From contig NZ_JALQCW010000022.1 of assembly GCF_023241715.1 (NCBI RefSeq), forward strand, positions 1 to 64,000: a stretch of DNA of 64,000 nucleotides. The letters run 5' to 3'. This document shows positions 44,576 to 52,968 of the stretch, one piece after another. Position 1 is the stretch's first letter. Each line of letters opens with the position of its first letter. The translations under genes and the position numbers were made by a program. The notes beneath the pieces are model-generated. The model saw only the letters and a program-made list of their open reading frames with translations, was not told the DNA's origin and searched no databases. The stretch comes from Pseudomonas morbosilactucae. Lineage in GTDB: Bacteria; Pseudomonadota; Gammaproteobacteria; Pseudomonadales; Pseudomonadaceae.

Positions 44576-45078
44576 GGCGCCAGCTCGCTCAGGTAGCACT
44601 GGCGCAGGGCTTGTTTCATGTAGCGGCTGACCGTGCGTTCCGACAGCTCGAGCTTTTGGGCGATGGCCACGTAGCTCAGGCCGTCGAGCTGGCTGTAGAG
44701 GAACGCCGCCTTGACCAGTGCCGGCAAGCCATCCAGGGCGCGGTCGATGGCCACCAGGGCTTCGAGCAGTTGCAGCTGTTCTTCGGGGGAGGGCGCCAGC
44801 GCCTCGGGCAGCGCTGACAAGCGCTCCAGGTAGGCCAGTTCCAACTGGCGTCGGCGATGCCGGTCGAAGATCAGCCGGCGGGCGATGGTCGAGAGGTAGG
44901 CGCGCGGTTGTTCGATGGTGTCGGGATCCACCCGGGCGCTCAGCAACTGGCAGAAGGTATCGGCCGCCGTGTCCTCGGCGTCGGCGCGATTGCGCAGGCG
45001 CTTGTGGATGTGCTGCAGCAGCCAGCGGTGATGGTCGCTGAAAAAAAAGCCGAGCTTATGGCTAGCGGAGGGTTGCAC
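44572..45078 (-). CDS. ECF sigma factor, FecI/FpvI-like
   Basis: 168 residues with sigma region 2 (LLQHIHKRLRNRADAEDTAA, about 19-38, then DTFCQLL) and region 4 (DGLPALVKAAFLYSQLDGLS and ELSERTVSRYMKQAL). It should drive transcription of the receptor gene. The start is uncertain: no ATG is in frame near the expected position and GTG 45078 gives the usual size. Upstream, 45101-45120 reads on the minus strand ACTATTGCGAACGATTCACA, which loosely resembles a Fur box. It overlaps nothing and is divergent from 45222. Confidence 0.82.
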   Translation of the reverse strand: MQPSASHKLGFFFSDHHRWLLQHIHKRLRNRADAEDTAADTFCQLLSARVDPDTIEQPRAYLSTIARRLIFDRHRRRQLELAYLERLSALPEALAPSPEEQLQLLEALVAIDRALDGLPALVKAAFLYSQLDGLSYVAIAQKLELSERTVSRYMKQALRQCYLSELAP

Positions 45079-45221
45079 CGGTGGATTTTCCAGTTGTGAG
45101 TGTGAATCGTTCGCAATAGTACCTGTGCAGGCTTTGTCCCCGCAATCGGTGTTTGCTCGCCGGTAGCCGCACGGGTTGGCGTATGATTGCGGCCCTTTTT
45201 CAGCCCCTTCAAGGACCCCGC

Positions 45222-45593
45222 ATGTTGTTGAGCAAGCGTGAGCAGGCGCAGATCGAGCGCCGCCTGGCCACCACCCTGACTGAGGCCTGTGAAACCGCCA
45301 AGGCACAGATCGTCGGCTTCAGTTGGCTGACCCACGAGGTGGATTACGCGGCGTTTCCATCGAGCCTGCGGGTGGTGTGGATATTCGACACCCAGGCCCA
45401 TCAGGAGCAGGCCCTGGCCGCTGGGCAGGGCGAGCACATGCTGGCCCTGACGGCCACGGCCCTGGATCAGGCCGACATTTCGCTCAGCCCGTTGGCGCGT
45501 CATGTGCTGTTCGACAATGAAGAGGCTTGCCGCCGTGCCAACGGCGGCGATTGGCAACAACGCCTGGCGCGCCTGCGCCCGGGGCGGGGCTGA
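45222..45593 (+). CDS. Hypothetical protein
   Basis: 123 residues, cytoplasmic, with a mixed alpha/beta look: a basic N-terminal helix (LSKREQAQIERRLATTLTEA), then WLTHEVDYAAFPSSLRVVWI. It is a conserved Pseudomonas hypothetical by eye; no function known. AAGGA precedes ATG 45222. The DUF1289 gene starts three bases after its stop, so the two are co-transcribed. Confidence 0.75.
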   Translation: MLLSKREQAQIERRLATTLTEACETAKAQIVGFSWLTHEVDYAAFPSSLRVVWIFDTQAHQEQALAAGQGEHMLALTATALDQADISLSPLARHVLFDNEEACRRANGGDWQQRLARLRPGRG

Positions 45594-45596
45594 TTC

Positions 45597-45779
45597 GTGG
45601 CCAAGGACATCGAGAACCCCTGTGTTGCCTTGTGCCAGTTGAGCGGTGACCTGTGCGTCAGTTGCGGGCGGACCAAGGACGACATCCGTAAATGGAAGCG
45701 CATGAAGCGTCCGGAGAAGATGGCCGCCGTGCAGCGTGCCAGCGATCGCATGAAGCGCTTGAAAAAGCACAAGGGGTAA
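45597..45779 (+). CDS. DUF1289 family protein
   Basis: 60 residues from a GTG start. Four cysteines in the DUF1289 pattern (Cys9, Cys13, Cys20, Cys23 around NPCVALC and LCVSCGRT) suggest a zinc or iron-sulfur site; the C-terminus is very basic (KRLKKHKG). The family is widespread in proteobacteria with unknown role. Coupled to the preceding gene. Confidence 0.85.
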   Translation: MAKDIENPCVALCQLSGDLCVSCGRTKDDIRKWKRMKRPEKMAAVQRASDRMKRLKKHKG

Positions 45780-45830
45780 GCGGCGCCCGTGGCGCTCATG
45801 GACGGTAGGCACTTGCTTGCACAGGCCATG

Positions 45831-45865
45831 AAAAGTGCAATCTTCTATCTGGAACGTGCATTTTT
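45831..45865. promoter_or_regulatory. Inverted repeat upstream of the hydroxylase operon
   Basis: AAAAGTGCA (45831-45839) and TGCATTTTT (45857-45865) form an inverted repeat with one mismatch and a 17-base spacer. It lies about 130 bases before the hydroxylase start and could bind the operon's regulator. The assignment is inference. Confidence 0.3.
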
Positions 45866-45993
45866 CGGCGCGCACCGGTTACGCATACTGGGCTGGCTCA
45901 GAGCATTGATCCCCGACACTCCCTAGCCGCTCAGCGATCAGCGGCGCCAGGGTCGGCAGGGTCAGCAGACGCCAATAATAAAAGAGTCCGCCC

Positions 45994-47163
45994 ATGAAAA
46001 AGCCAAACCCGCTGCTCGAAGACCTCAAGTCCCTTCTGCCCGCCATCGCCGCCAATGCCTTCCAGGCGGAGAGGGACCGGACCGTCCCCGCCGACAATAT
46101 TGCCTTGCTGAAAAGCATCGGCCTGCACCGGGCGTTCCAGCCGAAGAAATTCGGCGGGATGGAAATTTCCCTGCCGCAGTTTGCCGACTGCATCGCCCTG
46201 CTGGCCGGGGCCTGCGCCAGCACCGCCTGGGCCATGAGCCTGTTGTGCACCCACAGTCATCAGTTGGCGATGTTTTCCGCCCAGACCCAGCAGGACGTCT
46301 GGGGCGATGACCCGGACGCCACCGCCAGCAGCAGCATCGCGCCGTTCGGGCGCACTGAAGAGGTCGAAGGCGGGGTGATGTTCAGCGGCGAAATGGGCTG
46401 GAGCAGCGGGTGCGACCACGCCGAGTGGGCCATCGTCGGCTTTCGCCGCAAGAACGCCGAAGGCACTCAGGACTATTGCTTTGCGGTATTGCCGCGCCGG
46501 GATTACCAGATCCGCGATGACTGGTACGGCGTCGGCATGCGCGGCAGCGGCAGCAAGACCCTGATCATCGATAACGTGTTCGTTCCGGAACACCACATCC
46601 AGAAAGCCAAGGACATGATGGAAGGCAAGTCCGCGGGCTTTGGTTTGTACCCCGACAGCAAGATTTTCTACTCGCCGTATCGTCCGTATTTCGCCAGTGG
46701 CTTTTCCACGGTGAGCCTGGGGGTGGCCGAACGCATGCTCGAGGTGTTCCGCGAGAAAACCCGCACCCGGGTCCGCGCCTACACCGGCGCGGCGGTGGGG
46801 GCAGCGACTCCGGCCCTGATGCGCCTGGCGGAGTCCACCCACCAGGTGGCGGCGGCCCGGGCCTTTCTGGAAAAAACCTGGCAGGAACACGCCGAGCACA
46901 GCGAGCGCCAGGTCTACCCGAGCCGCGAAACCCTGGCCTTCTGGCGCACCAACCAGGGCTATGCCACCAAGATGTGCATCCAGGCCGTGGATCGCTTGAT
47001 GGAAGCGTCTGGCGGTGGTGCCTGGTTCGAAACCAATGAGCTGCAACGGCTGTTCCGCGATGCCCACCTGACCGGCGCCCATGCCTACACCGACTACGAC
47101 GTCTGCGCGCAGATCCTCGGGCGCGAGCTGATGGGCCTGGAACCCGATCCCAGCATGGTTTGA
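45994..47163 (+). CDS. p-Hydroxyphenylacetate 3-hydroxylase, oxygenase component (C2-HPAH-like)
   Basis: FMNH2-dependent monooxygenase that hydroxylates 4-hydroxyphenylacetate to 3,4-dihydroxyphenylacetate; acyl-CoA-dehydrogenase fold, 389 residues. The sequence agrees closely, as I recall it, with Acinetobacter baumannii C2: IGLHRAFQPKKFGGMEISLP, LCTHSHQ (the active-site His), DATASSSIAPFG, WSSGCDHAE, KAKDMMEGKSAGFGLYPDSK, GFSTVSLGVAERM and a near-identical ending. It lacks about 33 N-terminal residues of C2; an in-frame TAA at 45979 shows this is the true start. The reductase follows. Confidence 0.9.
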   Translation: MKKPNPLLEDLKSLLPAIAANAFQAERDRTVPADNIALLKSIGLHRAFQPKKFGGMEISLPQFADCIALLAGACASTAWAMSLLCTHSHQLAMFSAQTQQDVWGDDPDATASSSIAPFGRTEEVEGGVMFSGEMGWSSGCDHAEWAIVGFRRKNAEGTQDYCFAVLPRRDYQIRDDWYGVGMRGSGSKTLIIDNVFVPEHHIQKAKDMMEGKSAGFGLYPDSKIFYSPYRPYFASGFSTVSLGVAERMLEVFREKTRTRVRAYTGAAVGAATPALMRLAESTHQVAAARAFLEKTWQEHAEHSERQVYPSRETLAFWRTNQGYATKMCIQAVDRLMEASGGGAWFETNELQRLFRDAHLTGAHAYTDYDVCAQILGRELMGLEPDPSMV

Positions 47164-47235
47164 GCCCCGTCACCGGGATTCGCTGCCCCTTACAACAATC
47201 GAGGCCGTCCACGCACGATGGCCCAGGAGTCTTGT

Positions 47236-48177
47236 ATGCCCACTGTTTCTGATCACGCTTTCGACACCCATGCCTTTCGCCGCGCCCTGGGCAATTTTGC
47301 CACCGGTGTGACCGTGGTCACCGCCGCCACGGAAGACGGGCGCAAGGTTGGGGTGACCGCCAACAGCTTCAACTCGGTGTCCCTGGATCCGCCGCTGATT
47401 CTCTGGAGCATCGACAAGCGCTCCAGCAGCCACGAGGTGTTTGAGGCGTCCGGCCATTTTGCGGTCAACGTGCTGGCGGCCGACCAGATCGATGTGTCGA
47501 ACAACTTCGCCCGGCCCAGCGATGACCGCTTTGCCGCCATCGACTTCGTTCCCGGCCCCGGCGGTGCGCCGTTGCTGGCCGACTGCTCGGCGCGTTTTCA
47601 CTGCGAGAAATACCAGCAGGTGGACGGCGGCGACCACTGGATCATGATCGGCAAGGTGCTGGCCTTTGACGACTGTGGTCGCTCGCCGCTGCTCTATCAC
47701 CAGGGTGCCTATTCCATGGTCCTGCCCCACACCCGCATGACCCGCCGCGAGGAAGGGCAGGCCCCTAGCAGTCACTTCCAGGGGCGCCTGAGCCACAACC
47801 TGTATTACCTGATGACCCAGGCGCTGCGGGCCTATCAGGCCAGTTACCAGCCTCGACAACTGTCCACTGGGCTGCGCACCAGCGAGGCGCGCATGTTGAT
47901 GGTGCTGGAGAATGACGCCGGGTTGAGCCTCAACGATCTGCAGCGTGAGGTGGCGATGCCGGCCCGGGAAATTGACGAAGCGGTGGCCAACCTCAAGCGC
48001 AAGGGCCTGGTCAGCGACGAGGGCGAGCGGGTGCGCTTGACGGTCAAGGGCATCGACGAAACCGAAGGCTTGTGGGCCATTGCCCGAGAGCAGCAGGACA
48101 AGGTGTTCGGCGCCTTTGGCGAGGCCCAGCTGGAGCATTTCAAAAACGTGCTCAAGGGGGTGATTCAAGGCGCCTGA
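47236..48177 (+). CDS. p-Hydroxyphenylacetate 3-hydroxylase, flavin reductase component (C1-HPAH-like)
   Basis: NADH:FMN reductase that supplies reduced flavin to the oxygenase encoded upstream; 313 residues. The N-terminal flavin reductase domain (ALGNFATGVTVVTAATEDGR, then GVTANSFNSVSLDPPLILWS and DHWIMIGKV) is fused to a C-terminal MarR-like domain (TSEARMLMVLENDAG, then LQREVAMPAREIDEAVANLK), the arrangement of A. baumannii C1 in which substrate binding stimulates flavin reduction. AGGAG precedes ATG 47236. The gap to the oxygenase is 72 bases. Confidence 0.9.
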   Translation: MPTVSDHAFDTHAFRRALGNFATGVTVVTAATEDGRKVGVTANSFNSVSLDPPLILWSIDKRSSSHEVFEASGHFAVNVLAADQIDVSNNFARPSDDRFAAIDFVPGPGGAPLLADCSARFHCEKYQQVDGGDHWIMIGKVLAFDDCGRSPLLYHQGAYSMVLPHTRMTRREEGQAPSSHFQGRLSHNLYYLMTQALRAYQASYQPRQLSTGLRTSEARMLMVLENDAGLSLNDLQREVAMPAREIDEAVANLKRKGLVSDEGERVRLTVKGIDETEGLWAIAREQQDKVFGAFGEAQLEHFKNVLKGVIQGA

Positions 48178-48195
48178 GCTGCGCTGGGTGCGGCC

Positions 48196-49848
48196 TCAGG
48201 CGACCCGGTTGCGGCCCGATGATTTGGCTTGATACAGCTGTTGGTCGGCGCGTTTGATCAGCGCCGTGCTGTTGCTGTCTGCCGCGTCGGCCACACTGAT
48301 GCCGATGCTCACCGTGACTTGCCCGACACCGGGGAAGGTGGCATCGGCGACGGCGGCGCGGATCTTCTCGGCCACCACTTCCGGGCTGTCCGGGGCCGCG
48401 ATGTTGGGCAGCAGCACGGCGAATTCCTCGCCGCCATAACGGGCGACGAAGTCGGTGGCGCGGGTGTGCTGTTCGATCAACTGCGCCAGCTTGTACAGTA
48501 CCTCATCACCCACGGCATGGCCGTGGTTGTCATTGATTTGCTTGAAGTGATCGGCGTCGATAAACAACAGGCCGAAACGGTGCCCGGTGCGTTGGAACGA
48601 CAGGCTGCACTCGCTGAGCTTTTCATCGAAGCGTCGGCGGTTGTAGACCCCGGTGAGCGCGTCGTGGGTCGCCAGTTTCAACAGTTCGGCATTGGCCTCG
48701 CTGAGGGCCGCCGTGCGCAGGGCGACGGTTTTTTCCAGGGACGCATTGGCGTCTTGCAACTCGCGCTCCTTGAGCAGCAGGGACTCGGTCATGCTCTGGA
48801 TCGATTGGCCCAGTTGGGCGATTTCCCGCACCGAATGCTCCCGAGGGAAGGTCACCCCCGGCTGCTGGGCCTGGACCTGTTGGGTCAGCCTGGCCAGTTG
48901 CTCGATCGGGCGGCTGAGGTTCAGCGCCAGGTAGTAGGCCACCAGGCCGAACACCAGTGCGGCGATCACCCCCAGCACCAGCAGTTTGTACAGCAGCAGG
49001 CGCGCCGGTTGCAGTGCGATGTCCAGCGGTTGGCGCACCGCGATGTACCAGGCCAGGCCGCTGCTCGACGGCGTTGGCACCGCCACCACGCTGGTCAGGT
49101 AGTCGTTGGCGGTGGTCCACCCAGGGTGCCCGCCGTTGGCGTCAAGCAACAGCAGGCTGGGTTGCTGTTGCCCCGTCAGGCTTTCCGGGTACAGCACCTT
49201 GCCGTCGTGGTCGATGATCAGTGCTTCAAGGTCCTGGCTGTCTTTGCCCAGGACCGCCGATTCGACAATCCGCGTGACCCAACTCCAATGCGCATGGGCC
49301 CCCAGCACCCCGATGACCTGGCCCTGGGCATTTCGAATCGGCGCGGCAAAGTCGATAAAGCGCAAAGGCTCACCCCCGGCGTTGCCCGGCAGCAGCTTGG
49401 CCAGCAACAGCGCTTCGTGGGGGTCGCCGGTGTAGTCACCGCGCAGCCCCGCCTGGAACCAGGGGCGCTGTTGCACCGACTGGCCCACCAGCAGGCCGTT
49501 CACCGCCTGGCGTACACGCCCCTCGGCGTCGGCCACGCCCATCCAGGCGTACTCGGCACGGGACTGAGTGCGCAACTGCATCGACGCCAGGATATCCGGG
49601 TCATCCAGGTTGCCGTGCTCCAAGTAGGGCGCGCGGCTGAGGAGGTAGGTTTCCAACTGCCGTTCGCGCAGTTGCGATCCCAACAGCGCCGCGGTGGATT
49701 TGGCAATGCTCAACAAGGCATTGCCACGGGACTGCCTGATTTGCTCGGTGGCGATATGGCCGACATAGAAACCCACGCTGACCAGGGTGAGCAGCGACAA
49801 TCCGGTAAACCAGAGGGTCAGGTGGCTACGCAGGCTGGCTTTGATCAT
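48196..49848 (-). CDS. Diguanylate cyclase with dCache sensor and HAMP
   Basis: 550 residues, inner membrane. First membrane segment about 10-30; periplasmic dCache_1 sensor (about 35-280, with HAHWSWV and RQPLDIAL); second membrane segment about 290-312; HAMP and short coiled coil; then a GGDEF domain with active-site GGEEF and an inhibitory I-site RATD five residues before it, so product-inhibited c-di-GMP synthesis is expected. The start at ATG 49848 is used; an upstream extension of the frame runs through the heptamer array and is not coding. Confidence 0.9.
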   Translation of the reverse strand: MIKASLRSHLTLWFTGLSLLTLVSVGFYVGHIATEQIRQSRGNALLSIAKSTAALLGSQLRERQLETYLLSRAPYLEHGNLDDPDILASMQLRTQSRAEYAWMGVADAEGRVRQAVNGLLVGQSVQQRPWFQAGLRGDYTGDPHEALLLAKLLPGNAGGEPLRFIDFAAPIRNAQGQVIGVLGAHAHWSWVTRIVESAVLGKDSQDLEALIIDHDGKVLYPESLTGQQQPSLLLLDANGGHPGWTTANDYLTSVVAVPTPSSSGLAWYIAVRQPLDIALQPARLLLYKLLVLGVIAALVFGLVAYYLALNLSRPIEQLARLTQQVQAQQPGVTFPREHSVREIAQLGQSIQSMTESLLLKERELQDANASLEKTVALRTAALSEANAELLKLATHDALTGVYNRRRFDEKLSECSLSFQRTGHRFGLLFIDADHFKQINDNHGHAVGDEVLYKLAQLIEQHTRATDFVARYGGEEFAVLLPNIAAPDSPEVVAEKIRAAVADATFPGVGQVTVSIGISVADAADSNSTALIKRADQQLYQAKSSGRNRVA

Positions 49849-49891
49849 GAGGGGGCTCGGCAGGTTTGGCGTGGCGGCATGGTATGCCCAA

Positions 49892-49961
49892 AAGCGGCAA
49901 GCTGTAAGCCGCAAGCTTGACGCTTGCCACTTGGAGCTTTCCGCTTGCCGCTTGAAGCTTT
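49892..49961. repeat. Heptanucleotide array, ten diverged units
   Basis: Ten 7-base units: AAGCGGC, AAGCTGT, AAGCCGC, AAGCTTG, then ACGCTTG, CCACTTG, GAGCTTT, CCGCTTG, CCGCTTG, AAGCTTT. Like the array at 30222 it reverses polarity midway (AAGC to CTTG), so it can form an imperfect hairpin. It lies upstream of the diguanylate cyclase start, in the gap before the GST gene. Confidence 0.75.
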
Positions 49962-50078
49962 TCTTCAACTATTCCTCTACGGAATGCCGGCATGAAAATC
50001 ATGAATTTTATTTATGGCGGGGGATCTCGTAGCGTGGCCGCAGTTGCCTGTTTTTCAGCCCTTGATGGAGTATGTGCC

Positions 50079-50717
50079 GTGACCCAGCCTTCGCCCCTGC
50101 GTTTGTATGTCGATGCTCAATTCACCAGCCCTTACGCCCTGTCGGTGTTTGTGGCGCTGCGGCACAAGGGCCTTGAGTTCGAGGTCATTCCCCTCGACCT
50201 GGAGGCCTGCGAGCACCAGGCGCCGGCTTACGCCAGCCTGTCGCTGACCCGGCGTGTACCGACCCTGGTGCAGGGCGAGTTGGCCTTGTCCGAGTCGTCG
50301 GCCATCACCGAGTACCTGGACGAAGCCTTCCCCGGAGCGGCGCTTTACCCTGAGGATTGGGTGCAACGGGCGCGGGCCCGGCAAGTCCAGGCCTGGTTGC
50401 GCAGTGACTTGCTGCCAATTCGCCAGGAACGTTCGACCCTGGTGGTGTTTTATGGCGTCAAGGCCGGGCCGTTGTCGCCGCAGGCCGCGTCGGCAGCGCA
50501 GAAACTGATCGAGGCTGCCCAGGCGTTGCTGGTTGGGAATGCCGAGTACCTGTGTGGCCAATGGTCGATTGCCGATGTCGACCTGGCGCTGATGCTCAAC
50601 CGGCTGATCCTCAACGGCGACCCGGTGCCGCCGGCCCTGGTGGCGTACGCGCAGCGCCAATGGCAGCACCCGGCGGTGCAGGAATGGGTCAACCTGACGC
50701 GGCCGCCGATCGGCTGA
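50079..50717 (+). CDS. Glutathione S-transferase (YfcF-like)
   Basis: 212 residues. Thioredoxin-like N-terminal domain with RLYVDAQFTSPYALSVFVAL (Ser of SPYA at the usual catalytic position, about 14-17) and the cis-proline region RRVPTLVQGELALSESSAI that binds glutathione, then an all-helical C-terminal domain (CGQWSIADVDLALML). The sequence fits YfcF, a glutathione-dependent peroxidase/transferase. GTG 50079 with GGAG 8 bases upstream is chosen over the open frame start at 49992. Confidence 0.87.
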   Translation: MTQPSPLRLYVDAQFTSPYALSVFVALRHKGLEFEVIPLDLEACEHQAPAYASLSLTRRVPTLVQGELALSESSAITEYLDEAFPGAALYPEDWVQRARARQVQAWLRSDLLPIRQERSTLVVFYGVKAGPLSPQAASAAQKLIEAAQALLVGNAEYLCGQWSIADVDLALMLNRLILNGDPVPPALVAYAQRQWQHPAVQEWVNLTRPPIG

Positions 50718-50747
50718 AACCCCAGCCTGTCGCTACGGCGGCAGGCA

Positions 50748-51305
50748 TCAGGGCAGGGTGGCTGCGGGGGCTTCTTGAGCGCGCAGCTGCTGGCTCATGT
50801 CGTCGCAGCTTTGCGACCAGTCCTTGAGCCACTGCGGCATCGGTGGCGATGCTTCGGACAGGCCCAGCTCATGCAAAAACGCCCCCGGCGCCACCGTGCC
50901 CTTGGCCGAGCGGAACAGGCCGCGCATCACCACCACACCGATCACCCGTCCACGGCTGACAAAACGGTGCTCCATAAAACTCCACTTTTCGTCCCAGCCA
51001 AGCATCCGCGTGTGAATCTCGAAGCCTTCGAAGAGCTTCAGCTCGCGGCGGAACTTGCCCCACACATCACCGACGATGGGCACGGCCCGGTGCCGCAAGG
51101 CCACGCGAAACGCCCCGGTGCGCAGGACGAAATCCATACGCCCGACATCGGCCAGGGTGAAGTAGCGGCCATTGGTTACGTGACGGTTGAGGTCCAGGTC
51201 CAGCGGCCACACGCGCATGCGGGTAACCGTGGTGGCGAGGCCGTCGACGGGCTTGCGCCAGGGACGACGAAAAAGCATGAGCAAAAGTCGGAACCAGAGA
51301 TTCAT
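50748..51305 (-). CDS. 4HBT-like acyl-CoA thioesterase family protein
   Basis: 185 residues. An N-terminal hydrophobic and basic segment (MNLWFRLLLMLFRRPWRKP) precedes a hotdog thioesterase domain with DLDLNRHVTNGRYFTLADVG (about 36-55), the Them6/YbgC-like motif with Asn and Asp near the active site. The substrate is unknown. ATG 51305 follows a GTG-rich stretch; the open frame starts at 51320. Divergent from the GlxA-type regulator. Confidence 0.82.
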   Translation of the reverse strand: MNLWFRLLLMLFRRPWRKPVDGLATTVTRMRVWPLDLDLNRHVTNGRYFTLADVGRMDFVLRTGAFRVALRHRAVPIVGDVWGKFRRELKLFEGFEIHTRMLGWDEKWSFMEHRFVSRGRVIGVVVMRGLFRSAKGTVAPGAFLHELGLSEASPPMPQWLKDWSQSCDDMSQQLRAQEAPAATLP

Positions 51306-51410
51306 AAGCACGCCGATCAATGAATGAGCGTTGCACTCTAAGGATCCGGCTTCAGTTACAGTAGGTGCGTAAATGACTTATTTCATGCGAAAAGCGCAAT
51401 AGGCCGGGTT

Positions 51411-52376
51411 ATGCACATCACCTTGTTATTGGCAGACCAATGTTCCGCCGCCAGCGCCACCCTGGCCCTGGAAATGCTCAGCGCCGCCAACCTGTTTGCC
51501 GAGGGCACGGGGCAGCCGTTCGAGGTGGTTTGCGCATCGCTGGACGGCGCCGATGTGGCGGCGTGGGGCGGGCAGGTGCTGCGGGTCGACGTGGCGCTCG
51601 CCGAGGCCGTGCACACCGATCTGGTGCTGATCCCCGGCTTCCTTTTCACCCTCAAGGACGCCTTGCCGGCTTTTGCCGCGTACGGGCCATGGCTACGCCA
51701 ACAGCATGCCCGGGGAGCGGTCCTGGCCTCCATGTGCACGGCGGCGTTCATGCTGGCGGAAATCGGGCTGCTGGACGGGATGCGGGCCACCACTCACTGG
51801 GCGTTCGCCGACCTGTTCCGGCGCCGTTATGGCGCGGTGCGTCTGGACGCCGCGCAGATTCTCTGCGAGGACCAGCGGTTGATCACCAGCGGCGGGGCGA
51901 GTGCCGCCATGGACCTGTTGCTGCACCTGGTGCGGCGCTTCGCGTCCCTGGAGCTGGCGCAGAAATGCGGCAAGTACCTGCTGGTGGATAACGTGCGCAC
52001 CCAGCAATCGGTGTATGCCCTGTGGTCGCTGCCCAAGCACCACGGCGATGATAAAATCCTGCGGGTCCAGGACTGGCTGGAGGAGCATTTCCAGCAACCG
52101 TTGCTGATCGACGACGTGGCCCAGCGCTTCGCCTTTGGCACCCGCAACTTCAAGCGGCGCTTCAAGGACGCCACGGGCTACACCCCCCTGGCGTACCTGC
52201 AGGCGTTGCGCCTGGAAAAGGCCAAGCAACTGCTCGAATCCACCCGCATGACCCTGGACAGCATCACCTACGCCGTGGGCTACGAAGACAGCAACTCGTT
52301 CCGCCGCCTGTTTCTACAGCGGGTCGGCCTGCTACCGGCGGCGTACCGCAAGCAGTTCCAGCCGAGCGGCAGTTGA
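51411..52376 (+). CDS. GlxA family AraC-type transcriptional regulator
   Basis: 321 residues. An N-terminal DJ-1/PfpI-like amidotransferase domain (ITLLLADQCSAASATLALEM, then GAVLASMCTAAFMLAEIGLL, Cys at about 106 and LITSGGASAAMDLLL) is followed by a C-terminal AraC HTH pair (VAQRFAFGTRNFKRRFKDAT and ITYAVGYEDSNSFRRLF). Such regulators respond to small quaternary amines or amino acid derivatives. The target is not evident; the thioesterase at 50748 is divergent. Confidence 0.9.
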   Translation: MHITLLLADQCSAASATLALEMLSAANLFAEGTGQPFEVVCASLDGADVAAWGGQVLRVDVALAEAVHTDLVLIPGFLFTLKDALPAFAAYGPWLRQQHARGAVLASMCTAAFMLAEIGLLDGMRATTHWAFADLFRRRYGAVRLDAAQILCEDQRLITSGGASAAMDLLLHLVRRFASLELAQKCGKYLLVDNVRTQQSVYALWSLPKHHGDDKILRVQDWLEEHFQQPLLIDDVAQRFAFGTRNFKRRFKDATGYTPLAYLQALRLEKAKQLLESTRMTLDSITYAVGYEDSNSFRRLFLQRVGLLPAAYRKQFQPSGS

Positions 52377-52400
52377 GGCGCCCGCTGTCCGGCCAGCGCT

Positions 52401-52829
52401 TTACGCCGGCCAGTGCTTTTTCAGGTAGAAGCGCTGGTGGCCCGGCGGGCAATCCTCCAGTACCCCCATGATCTGATAGCCCTGTTTCTGATAGAACCCC
52501 GGCGCCTGGAAGCTGTAGGTGTAGAGAAACACCCCTTTGCAACCCAGGTCGCGGGCGTGCTCTTCGGCCCGCTTGAGCAACGCGCTGCCCAGGCCGTGGC
52601 TGCGCTTTTCATCGTTCAGCCACAGGTAGTCGATGTACAGCCAGCCCATGCCGACATTGCCGAACAGGCCGCCGATGACTTGGTCTTCTTGATCGCGGGC
52701 GTAGAGCTGGAAGTCCTCATATTGGGAGTGACCGATGCTCTGCGCATTGAAGCGCTCCAGGCCCTGTCGCACCTCGGCCATGGCTTCGGCGTCGGCGCCC
52801 AGGGTCAAGCGGTAAGGGGGGTCGTTCAT
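52401..52829 (-). CDS. GNAT family N-acetyltransferase
   Basis: 142 residues. GNAT core: IGGLFGNVGMGWLYIDYLWL (about 52-71), the acetyl-CoA loop KRSHGLGSALLKRAEEHA (about 75-92) and YSFQAPGFYQKQGYQIMG near the C-terminus. The substrate is unknown. It converges with the GlxA-type regulator, leaving only 24 bases between their stops. Confidence 0.87.
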   Translation of the reverse strand: MNDPPYRLTLGADAEAMAEVRQGLERFNAQSIGHSQYEDFQLYARDQEDQVIGGLFGNVGMGWLYIDYLWLNDEKRSHGLGSALLKRAEEHARDLGCKGVFLYTYSFQAPGFYQKQGYQIMGVLEDCPPGHQRFYLKKHWPA

Positions 52830-52968
52830 GGGCGCTCCTGTGGGGCAATTTGAGGTGGGCGGTATCCTACAGGCTTGGCGGACGGATGGTCAGGGGCGGC
52901 TTGATCCTTTCCTGATCCCTGCCTTTCTGGTAAGGGTGCTTCCGCCATTTCCCGATCTGGAGCCGATG

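Noticed and set aside
45079..45221. Fur box upstream of the ECF sigma gene
   Set aside because: Only a loose resemblance to the 19-bp consensus (45101-45120); noted in the gene entry, not annotated.
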